DNA of 64,000 nt from Lutraria lutraria. Its lineage: Eukaryota > Mollusca > Bivalvia > Venerida > Mactridae. Under the pieces are notes generated by a model. The model was given only the letters and a program-made list of their open reading frames with translations. It searched no databases and was not told where the DNA came from. Shown here piece after piece: positions 41,301 to 53,300 of this stretch. How positions within the stretch are numbered: position 1 is the first letter of the stretch; every line of letters begins with the position of its first letter. The translations under genes and the position numbers were made by a program. The stretch covers positions 30,482,199 through 30,546,198 of the forward strand of contig OZ026840.1 in assembly GCA_964023205.1 (NCBI GenBank), read 5' to 3'.

Positions 41301-44300
41301 AAAATTGAATGGGTGCGTCAAATTCGTTGATTTCATGAGACGATAATGATCCAACACTTTAATTGTTAATTGTTCAGCTTAAAAAAACACAGTAGGTTTC
41401 ATTTTTGAATTAACATTGTCGTCTTATTTGATGACTGATTTCAAAGCAGTTTTCGGTATTTCGTAGCGGAAATGTTAATCTAAGGAGCCAAGCCTCAGAA
41501 TTTTGATACTTGTTTTCATTTTTTATCTATGGAGTATTAGGTGATAAACAGCTGGGTTCTGGGTACGGAATTTCTTTAAAGTCAAGTATCTAACGAACGG
41601 AGGACTAAGACTGAGGCACGATTCCCTGCTTTATACATTTATAGTCATTTTAAGGCTATTTGTTGTAATATTATTCCTGTATACAAAGTAGTTATCGTTG
41701 TTCAAAAATTTGTAAATTATGTGAGATATTGTTTTATAGAAGACCAATCAAATGTAATATTTGTTTCAAATTACTTGCAATGCACTTTCTACAGTGGGTT
41801 TATATTATAGTATATAATTATGGTTTAGTTTTTAAATCTATAAATTGGTAAACTTGATTTGACCTGACATCCAAGCCAGATACCTTAAGTCAATCAGTGA
41901 TAGTTTGTGTATCCAAATTCTTTCATGTAATTGAATAAATTTGGGCTTCCTTTAGGTAAAAGGTCTGAATTTATGGTTCTGAATTTACTTGTCTTTATTA
42001 CCTTGTGTCTGAATGCTATTGAGTTGACTTCTTTCTGAAGTTGTTCTTTGTTACTACTGTGGAATCATTAATTTTCATTATACCCCCAGATATGAAATAT
42101 ATGGGGGCTATATTGGATTCACGCTTGACGGTCGGTCGGTCGGCCGGTCGGTCGGTCCGTGCGTCTGTAGACACAATTTGTCCGGAGAATTTCTCAGCAG
42201 CTACTTACAGGATTTCAATAAAACTTCACAGAAGTGATCAGTAGTAAGCCTAGTTGTGCTAGCTTAAAGCATTTTTCGTTGGGATTAATTTTCACTGAGT
42301 TATGCCCCTTTGTTGTTTTTCTACAGTATATACAATAGGCAAATTTTGTCCGGACAATTTCTCAGCAATTACTCACAGGATCTCAATGAAACTTCACAGA
42401 AGTGATCAGTAGTAAGCCTAGTTGTGCATGCTTAAAGCAATTTTCGTTCGGATTAATTTTCACTGAGTTATACCCCTTTGTTGTTTTTCTACAGTATATA
42501 CAATAGGCAAATTTTGTCCGGACAATTTCTCAGCAACTACTCACAGGATCTCAATGAAACTTCACAGAAGTAATAAGTAGTTAGCCAAGTTGTGCATGCT
42601 TAAATCATTTTTCATTTGGATTGATTGTCACTGAGTTATAGCCCTTTGTTTTTTTCTACAGTATATACAATAGGCAAATTTTGTCCTGACTATTTCTCAT
42701 TGACTACTGCCAGGAATTCAATAAAACTTCTCAGAAGTGATGAGTAGTAAGCCTAGTTGTGCATGCATTAAGCTAGTCTTGGTTGGTTAAATTTTCACTG
42801 AGTTATGGCCCTTTGTTGTTTTTTATACAGTGAATATACAATATCTCAGTAACTACTCATAGGAATTCAATGAAACTTCACAGAAGTTATAAAAAGTAAG
42901 CCAAGTTGTGCATGCAATAACCAGGTTTTGTTTGGATTAATTTTCACTGAGTTATGGCCCTTTGTTTTATACAATTAGGTAAATTTTGTCCGTACTATTT
43001 CTCAGCAACTACATGCAGGAATTCAGTGAAACTTCTTAGAAGTTTGCCAAGTTGTGCATGTCCACAATAGGTTTTGTCCAAGTAAATTTTAATGAGTTAT
43101 GGCCCTTTGTTATTTTTTATATAATGTATATTTAGAAACTGGTCAGGATATATCTAAGCAACAATTTGCAGGTATTAAAAAAATGAAAATGCATTATATT
43201 TTCCTCTGTAAAATGTAACAATAACTGTGTCAAGGCCGCATCTGGGGGTATTCATCACCTTTAGTGATAGTTCTAGTTGGGGATTTAATTTCGTGGATTT
43301 CGTGGATCGGCTCATTTACGAAATCAAATCCCCACGAATTTAAATGCAGAGATAAGGCATTTCTTTCCAAAAATCAAAATCCATGAATTTAGTCGGCACG
43401 AACTAGCCATTTTAGTAAAAAACACAAAAATTGAGCCCGACGAAAATAAATGAAAATACAGTTTGTCCCATCTAGTTCTAAAGATTGCTAATTGTATCTG
43501 AAATGGTACTAAGGTCAGTGTGCATAAACATTTCAGTTGATAGACGTATCATCTTTGTTGTGTCTTGTTTATTGTCAGTAATAGAAGGCTTTTAAGCTAA
43601 TCAGCAACAATTATATCCCTAATTGATTATTTGTCTAATGATATGCATATTATGGATGGAACTTATTATTCAATGAACACAATCCTTAGGCTTGAGGCAG
43701 GAAACTTCTTGTCTTGATTTTTTTTTTAACTTGTTTGTTAATATTCCCTGTCTTTCCAAAACCCAGTTGGAAAACCAGAGTTCAGTGTTAAGTTAATTTT
43801 TAATCCTTAAGTATGATAGGTAGTTTTAGTCTCAATGTATGGGAGTACACTGGGGTTAATATATATAGCAATAAATAATGGCCTAGCTTGTCAGAAAGAG
43901 GATTTTCCAGGTCTATAGGTTGAAGGTCAATTAAGCAGTAACTAATGCCACCATAACATTAACAGTCTCTGACCCAGAGCTTAAAGTGTTTAACCAGTAA
44001 ATATGTATGTTTGTTTGACCAGCCAATCTTACCTGATGGCATTGTTATATTGTAATTGTAAACAAATCTGAAAGCTAGATTTTACTTTGATATATTTGTT
44101 TTGAACTTGTTCTTTATGTTATTATATCTAAGTAGATGTATTTTGTTATTTATATTATGATTTGTGTTGATTATGGTATTAATATTTATGTTATTACAGT
44201 GCAACCTCTCCAGAGGGGCCCTTTCTTGAGCAACAACCTCCCTTCAACAACGACATGATTTTTTCCCCACTACATAATTTAACTATTCATTTAACTTCTC

Positions 44301-47300
44301 TAGAGAATTAACAACCTCTCAACAACAACATAACTTTACTTCTCCCAAAGGATGTTGCTTTGGAGAGGTTGCCCTGTATTTGTGTAATTAATTGTGTTAT
44401 TATTGATTTTTATTGTTTGTGTTATTATTGATTTTTATTATTTGTGTTATTATTGATTTTTATTGTTTGTGTTATTATTAATATTGTTATTGGTGTATTT
44501 TTTGTGTTATTATTGATGTTATTATTGATGTGTTATTTGTGTTATTATTAATGTTATTGTTGATGTGTTATTTATGTTATTATTCATGTTATTATTGATG
44601 TATTATTTGTGTTATTATTAATGTTATTTATTAAGTTGTTATTTTTATATTTTCAGGATTGTTCTTCATTGTACCATGTATTGATTCTTATACCAAAGTT
44701 GACTTGAGAACTGTATCATTTGATGTCCCTCCACAAGAGGTAATATTTCGTCTTACTTTTGATTGTTCTGAATTGTTTCTGTTAACTTCAGGGGTGGATC
44801 TATGGACTTGTGGTAACACGCTGGACTACTAATTGAAAGGTAGTGGGTTCGGATCTCGGCTCCCGTTCGATATTTCAGGGAGGCTTTCTCAGTGCACCCT
44901 TCCCAGCTTCCGAGCCAAGTACTATGTTTATAAAATCGAAAGGAAACTAGTGAAGCATCAGTGCTTTACACCTGGCGCGATTAAGAATCAGGAAAAACTA
45001 TTCTTAATAAGAGTAGGGATATAAATGCCTGGTTCTCCCGTATCTTCTCTCTAGGGGGCTGCTCTGAAAATTAATTACCATAGCTGTTGAATTCGCTGTT
45101 AGAAAACAGATAAACAAAAATATTTCATTACTTAACATCAGTTGATTAGTGTTTTGATATATTCATCAGTCTACTGATAGTAGAACAAAGAGAATAATAT
45201 CTTTCAACTCACTGCAACAAAACTGGTTAAAACAAACCTTGTATGTGATCATGTGAATATTGGCAGAAAATGAATGCAGGAAGCCACTGTGCTGTTAGTC
45301 ATTTCCTTCTCAAAACAAGGTTTCAGGAAACATGTGACTCGCAAACACGAACATGGCACAAAAGTCAATAAATTCAAAGCCCTCAAACATCCAATCAAGG
45401 AATAGTCCCTAAGTTAACTGTATTTATCCCTGTATGATCTGTACCTATCCCCTGGTCTGTATTCCAACCAGTTCTAACTTACAGCCACAGCTCCATATAT
45501 TCCAACCAGTTCTAACTTACAGCCACAGCTCCTCAAAATTTCTTAATGATGTGTCTTTCTCTTATCCTTCATCGTTTGTCATTTTAGGTGTTGACGAAAG
45601 ACTCGGTTACTGTTGCCGTGGATGCTGTTGTTTACTACAGAGTGTACAACGCAACAACGTCAATCACTAATGTTGAAGATGCTAACCGATCCACTCGATT
45701 GTTGGCAGCCACAACTCTTCGTAACGTACTCGGTACGAAGAATTTGAGTGAAATTCTCGCTGACAGAGAGGCTATTAGTCATCAAATGCAGGTAAGTCAC
45801 ATAGGAAGTAGAATTAAAACACGTTGAACAAACCGTGACTACTGAAATCGAGTCACAGACACATCTAGCTTTACCAAAATACTGAAGGCAACTGATTTAG
45901 CCGGAGCAGGCTGTTTTCACGACTATGACTGGTCACCCAAAACACGGACTGACTGGTACGTACCAATAACAAAATGACCTCAAGAATGAAAAATATAATA
46001 AATCGGACCTAAAAAAAGACATTCAAAGAATTACCGACCCGGTTACATCATATTTATCTTTGAATAAAGCATCATATGGAGACTCTAAGCCTGGGTTAGG
46101 ATCGTGTTTTTTTTTGCCAACCTTGGATTCATTACATGGGGAATTAGGCTGTTATTTACCCCAGAATGAATTTGTAGGGGTAGGTTTTACTGTATAAACA
46201 TTTGATTTCTACATGCACTGGGGGATGGCAAGATATAAAAATACTAAAATTGTTACTTTAGCTGAGATAAGTCTAAAGCCTTATGACTGAAATATTGTTC
46301 AACTGAATACATACTATCAGACAAAGGTTTGGGGAAAATAGTTGCACCATTGTCAGATCTTTTCATACAACAAAATCCGCATTCAAATTAAACTAACCTT
46401 GATTGATGCGATGGTGCAAATTAGTCTTTTTGGTTAATGAAATTGTCTGACTGCAAGATTAATTCTATACCACTATTTTCACATTCCCACCACTAGTGTA
46501 ATTTAAGGCAAAAAATGAATGTCTGGTTTTCAATAACAACCTGAAAAAGTATATGGTTGGTAGGTCAGCTCAATATTATTTTAATGTATTATTATTTAGT
46601 TTGGAGATAAAGTTAATCTGAAGTTGAAAAATTCTATGCATACCGGTAGTTAAATCAAGCATGCCACTTATGTGCTTATTAAATGCAATGTCTTGGTTTC
46701 TCCAAAAATAAAGAAATATATACCCCTGCCGCTAAAATCCCCCACATAAGGGCCATATCCCCATTTCTCTAAAATGTAGAGAGAGTCCTCCATTGATAAA
46801 TTGAAATTGACCAAATCTGATTACCGGTAGTTTGTGAAAAGCGCAGTCGCAATATAGATTGTAAAGAGCTTATGATGGCCTTAGAACATGAACCATAAAG
46901 TTATAGTGGGCTTGAAACTTTCTCAAAGCTTGTGTTTTGTTCTGTCCCAGATCTGGTCTGGTTTCACAAAAAACTTACTGTTTTTGCTCAAACACAACTC
47001 AGGGTTTTTTCTTGGTATTTTTTGGGGGGAATATGAACCATACCCTTGGGATTGGGAAGTTTTGCATTGTTTTAATCTAAATTGGGAAAAAAATAATGTA
47101 TAACTACAAGTTTGCAATGTTCAACTTATTAGAGCAGTAGTAGAATTAGGTTTTTACTACCAATAGTGATGTTAATGAACTTACATGTATATCATTAAAA
47201 AAACAATTTTTTTTTTGGCAATTGGTAAATTTTGTCTAAAAAAACATACTATTTTCTATAGAAATTTCACTTATAAAATCGCCCCCAAACAATCCCTGCA

Positions 47301-50300
47301 ACTTACTTAACTTATTAAATCAATAATTTCTCAGTTGTACAGTGTATTCAATATCAAAAGAAGATACAAAGATTATCTAATAACAGTTTCCCACAATTTC
47401 AACCTAGATATAATCAGATCAATCTCTTGATTGTATAATTCAATAAAACTGATTGGAGTCAGTTATTAGGATTTTTATTTTTGACTCAAATTAAAATTGA
47501 GTTTTGAGACTTAATTTGTCTGGCAGACCCAAAATAGTTTATGCTGGCATGTTTAGCATGTTGTTAGTAAATAAGGAAACATACTGTACAGTAATATTTC
47601 TGGTCAAGGACACAATATTTCTAGACAGAGAAAACACTTGGAGTCTATGGTGTTATTGAGTTTCTATAATTTGGGCCTGACCTGATGACTAATATTGAGG
47701 CTGCAAGTTGCTTAAGAAACATGGAGGAACTTGGTTGGTCTGTCAGGTATGACAATATTCCAATATTTCTGGAATTCCTGACTTATCTGTGATTTCTGAG
47801 CAAGATGAAAGTTATTTGATGGAAATATCTCAAGAAATGGCAAAGTTCAGGTCTATTTAATCTGCTCTGAAGGATTTTCTTTAATACAAACTTAGTTATG
47901 GAGACAATGCAGTTGAAGACCTCTTGTTTGGCAAAAATGGTCGGCCACATATGATTTTCAGGATTTTTAATTTGGCTCTATTGACACCCCTATTTGTGTA
48001 CTTGTGTATGTCTAGGAGACATATGTCAGTGCTCTGAACTAAACTATGTTTGGTAGATACAGGGGTGTTGTGGTTAGTGACTGACAGGAGGAAAATCTAA
48101 TTCATTGAGCTGGGGTCTTTGGTGCCCCTGGGTACCACAGCCGGTCCCAGGGATGATCATAACAAATAAATCAGCCGGTCTGTGAAACACACCCCTGTCA
48201 GTATCATTCTACTCAATACAAAGAGATTCAGCATTTTTCTACAAATAATCAATTTGTTAACAAACAATAAATCCATTGTGTCAAATTAATGGAAAACTGA
48301 CGTTCGTGTCTTGTTAACAGCAGAATCTGATTGTATTGTTTTCTGTGGAAAACAAATGGGATAGATCTGATTTTTATACAATTTATTTGTGTTAGATATA
48401 TTGCTTAATTGTTTACATGACTGTTCTAGATTAGGGGTGAGTTTTTTACATGACTGTTCTAAATTGGGGGTGAGTTTTTTACATGACTGTTCTAGATTAG
48501 GGGTGAGTTTTTTACATGGCTGTTCTAAATTGGGGGTGAGTTTTTTACATGACTGTTCTAGATTCAGGGGGTGAGTTTTTTACATGACTGTTCTAGATTC
48601 AGGGGGTGAGTTTTTTACATGGCTGTTCTAAATTGGGGGTGAGTTTTTTACATGACTGTTCTAGATTCAGGGGGTGAGTTTTTTACATGGCTGTTCTAAA
48701 TTGGGGGTGAGTTTTTTACATGACTGTTCTAGATTCAGGGGGTGAGTTTTTTACATGGCTGTTCTAAATTGGGGGTGAGTTTTTTACATGACTGTTCTAG
48801 ATTCAGGGGGTGAGTTTTTTACATGGCTGTTCTAAATTGGGGGTGAGTTTTTTACATGACTGTTCTAGATTCAGGGGGTGAGTTTTTTACATGACTGTTC
48901 TAGATTCGGGTGAGTTTTTTTTACATGGCTGCCCTAGACTGGGTGGGGGGGGAACAGTCTTTGTGCTCAAATCTCAATTCCATTCTCCAAGTATCATATG
49001 GTTGAAATGATAGAGCTGCCTGAATCAGATGTTAAATACATGTTCAGATTATTAATGCGTTCAGACTAATGTGTTAATAATATTATATAAAATAATTTAT
49101 TTGTATGAAATTTTAATTTCCTCAATTTTCTTATTTTCTTTTTGTGAATAATGACATCCTTTCCTGTTTGTTCAGTTGCTTTACTGTATTTATGATGGTC
49201 CTAGAAAGACGATTTCTAAGAAATTGTAGTCATAATTTTTGAAAATAACAATCATGATCGGTTAAATTATGCATTCAGTACTTGATCAATTCGTTCCATT
49301 AATGTGAGGCTTCATAATGCTATTCTACTCAATTACTTGAAATGCCACAATTTGTAACTTATTTGCCATTAGACATAAAAAAAATTTGATTCTGGTACCC
49401 TACTGCCCAGATTTTTCCCAGCAACCCTACTTTTTGTATTAGTCCTGAGGAACAGTACATTGTACATCTAATTTCTAAATGTTCTCATCTTTCCACATAT
49501 GCTTCTTCAAGAGCATAAAGATAATGCCAAGAGTTACCTTCTCTTTTTTAATGTGCTTGTAACCAGAAACAAACAATCTTTAGGCCTTAATTGAATTATT
49601 ATGTTCCATCAAAAATATGTAAATTTGCTTCAATAATAGAGGGTTCAACCAAGAGTGTCGTAACTCATATTGAAATAAGAACAAGTTACGATAGTCTTGC
49701 GATAGTCTTGCGCTGAGCCCTCGATATTATTCTTCATTATATGTCAATATACATGTGAAAGACCCTTAGACCCGCTTCTGTGGTCGAGTGGTTAAGGTCC
49801 CTGACTTTAAATCACTGTAACCTCTCACTGATAGAGGGTCGTGGATTCAAGCCCAGCTACCGATCATGTCTCTTTATGTGAGAAAGTAGGCAGTTGCATA
49901 CAGAGGTTGGGCGTCTAGTACTGGTTCTTCCCAGGAACCATGGTTAGGTGAACTGTCCGCCTCAAATTTTTTCTTTCCCAAGAGTAACCTTTGTTCAGAG
50001 GACTGGTTCCACTGTAGTTATAGTATTATAGGAGGAGGAAATAATGTACCTCCTGCTTGCAAGTCAGATGCTCCACCAACTGAGCTAATCAGGCTGGTGA
50101 ATATCCCAGCCAATTTATAGATACAATATAACACACTGCTACATATAGCTTGGGAAAAGATAATTTGTTTGTTTATAAGAAACAATTGATGGCGTCTGTA
50201 TAGATGATGCTGAATTTTATGTTGTTTTATTGTTCTGTTGGGTATCTGTTTTCTGTCTGAATGGATAAATGACATTAATGATAGTGGCAATACATAACTC

Positions 50301-53300
50301 ACATGTTTATAGATGCTTTAAAGATCATTTAGCCCAGTATAGATGTTTCCTTTATGTATGCCAATGAAGATGTGACTTTAGTAATGCGCTTCTATGTTAA
50401 ATTGTGATGTATAGTATTGTACATTTGGATATTACCATGTGTAAAAATGTTTGTTAATCAGTTACGTGAAACACTTTATAGATTCAATCTGTCGTAACTT
50501 GTTCTTATTTCAGTATGAGTTACGACACTGTTGCTTTGAACCCTCGATATATGAAATATTTGCAAAAAATGATTTTCTGAAAAATTTGATACAGACATAC
50601 ATGTGTTAGCAGCCACCACTGAATTAAGAGACCACCCTGTGATTGAAGATCACTCTTTTAAAAGCCATCAATTATTATTTATAACAAAATGACCATCAAA
50701 TATTTAAGGCTACCTGTCGATAAAAGCCATATTTGGTCTTTCCCCAGGGTGGCCAATGTTCACAGGTTTGATTGTATTTAAAGAACGAAACACTTGTTAA
50801 TTTCTTTAGTCATAAGTTGTTTACCATTTTTGAAAAAACTGTAACATAATAATCACTTTTCACATTATGTGATTTTAACCTGAGTCTTGTTCAACCATTC
50901 ATATTCATGCATATTTCATTGTTTTTGACTTGGGACCAATCAATAGGGATGGGATCATACACTAGTAATTACAAAGGTTTGGGTAAAAGACTGGTACCAA
51001 TCACTAGCCCCTCACCACTGTGAGTTAGATTCCTCCTAGGGACAAGAAGAAAGTCACATGTGAGGAAGCTGTTACCCTAGGTTACGGAAGGTCGCTTTTC
51101 ACCTAGATGTACATGTAGGCCTGGGACCTTCCTTCACCCTTACAGTTTGAAAAAGTTTAAACTAGGAATCCTTTTCTTGTCTATATTCTGTGAGCATCAA
51201 ATACTGTATTTTCATTTACTTTCGTTGGGCTCAAATTTCTAGGTTTTTACTAAAATGGCTATTTCATGGGGATTTTAATTTGTAAAAAAATGCCTTATCT
51301 CTGCATTTAAATTCATGGGAATCTGATTTGGTGGATGAGCCGACCAACAAAATCAACAAAATTAAATCTCCCAACGAAAATTAATGATTCCACAGTAATA
51401 AGTTTGTGACTTTGGTATTTGGAATTCCCTATTTCCAATGCTTTTGTTGTTACTTGTATGGTAGCTTCCTAAATTATACAAAATGTATTCACAAATGTTC
51501 ATAAAAACTAGAGTTTTTTTATTTCATTCCAATTTTATATGTATATGAATCTATGCATTACATTTGCCTTTCATGTTTTTATGTATTCAAATAGGTTGCT
51601 TTGAAAGAGACAACCAATCCATGGGGAATTCGTGTTGACAATACAGAAATGTATAACTTTGATGTATAGAGATAATTTTGTTTGCTGTGTATTGAAGAGA
51701 TCTGAATTCTGATGCATGTTTTTTTTCTCTGGCATACTTGATTCTCATCCTCTCTGCAGTGATTCACATTTGATTTTCAATGAAGACATTTATGAAACTT
51801 TCGTGTTGCCAACAAATATGCCGTAATTTTTGTCTGGTTTGTTTCTATGTATTTCTGTTCAGTGGAGACTCTATCAATAACTAGAAACCTGCATGAAAAG
51901 TCAGGAAATATTTGTACAGGAAATCCCCGTCCTCCTCTGAAAATATCCCCCCCCCCCCCCGGGCTAATTTTTATTTCCAAGGAAATCTTCCCACCCATCC
52001 AAGTAGAACTTCTAAGTTCTATCCATGCAGCAAACTACAGTGTGTAGCTGTCTGATTATTTTTAGGGAACACCACTGTATATATCTTAATGTTCATCCCA
52101 AATACATTGAGAACTGTGACCTGACCTTGGGTATGTGTGTCAAATGCTTTTATTAAGAGAGTCAGGGTCATTATTTCCACTCTTTTTAGTAGATTTTCTC
52201 TTTCCGAATCTAAATATTTAAAGTGCAGGACTACGTGTTCAAGTCCAATCTAGATCTAATCCAAAATAATGTTCTTGCTAGATGGTGAGGTTTTTTCTCC
52301 CTTCAAGCGTTGGTGCAATCACACCTTATAGAAAGTACCAATTATACATCACTTGAATTGTTGAAAGTCTAAGAAAATGTTTGAATATTTTCCAGTCTAT
52401 CAGGTGAAACATTCTATGAAGTGTTTGTTATAACTGATAAATAAGAAAAGCTTGAATCTGTGAAGATTATAGCATTTAACATTTGAATCAATATTTTTGT
52501 CTGCATCATTCACATTAAGTTGTTTATAGCATATTTCAGGAAAACTGAAATACACATCATGTCTACAAATTACAGCTCTTGCACATCTTTTTTTCATGGT
52601 TAATTTGACATTGGTTTTTTATTTGTCCATTCCAAGTATTTTGTCCGCCCTCTCATTTATTCAGGATCAGAATTATGTTTAGGCCTAAAAATAAATGTCT
52701 GTTTCTCCATGGTTGTTAATGCCCATTTAAAATGGTAAGTGAGTAGGTTGGGTCTTTTTTTACTTTTGAACGCTTGGGGAAAATTATTAAAAAATAAGAA
52801 AGTGGCCTGTTGTACCATTCCTAGGGCCTAATGATAAGTCTAGGGTCACGAAGAAAACTTAGGGCAGTTCATTTAATTTAACGAATGAACGAAAAAACTT
52901 TGACCTTTTTTGTATCTGATTATTTAAAAGGTCCACAGGTAATGGTCAAGGTCACAATAAACCCAGGTACAAATGAAAATTGGCCTTTGACCAATTTGAG
53001 AGGGGGGAGTGTCAGACTGACTTTGTGAAATTGGCTTGTCGAGGGTTCAGCGCAACACGGTCGTAACTTGCTCTTATTTCAATATGAGTTACGACACTGT
53101 TGCGTTGAACCCTCGTTGTGTGAAGGTAAAAAATCTTCTACTGTCTTTGCTATTGCATGTTATGTTAATTTGAATATGTGAGTATAAATAATTCCAGTAT
53201 TTGTTTGCCTGAACTTAAAACAAACTAACTGACGTTGTTGTTTGTTTTGTTTTTTCTGTAGACATCCTTGGACGAGGCTACTGATCCTTGGGGTGTGAAG

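Larger units (their letters stand above)
35923..44656 (+). other. Stomatin intron 3 (about 8.7 kb)
   Basis: Holds a hairpin-headed element, a pogo-like MITE, a Penelope-like relic, a small MITE, the second pearl-like copy and a TGTTATTATTGA-type tandem tract. No extra exon recognised. Confidence 0.75.
45792..51594 (+). other. Intron between exon 5 and exon 6a (5.8 kb)
   Basis: Contains the 33-35-bp minisatellite, two hairpin repeats, two SINEs and the intact 196-bp MITE; nothing coding was recognised. A C/G-run-bearing segment near 51940-51970 lies beyond exon 6a. Confidence 0.7.

Noticed and set aside
48389..48574. 61-codon ORF of [10 protein letters not shown] repeats
   Set aside because: Produced by the 33-35-bp minisatellite.
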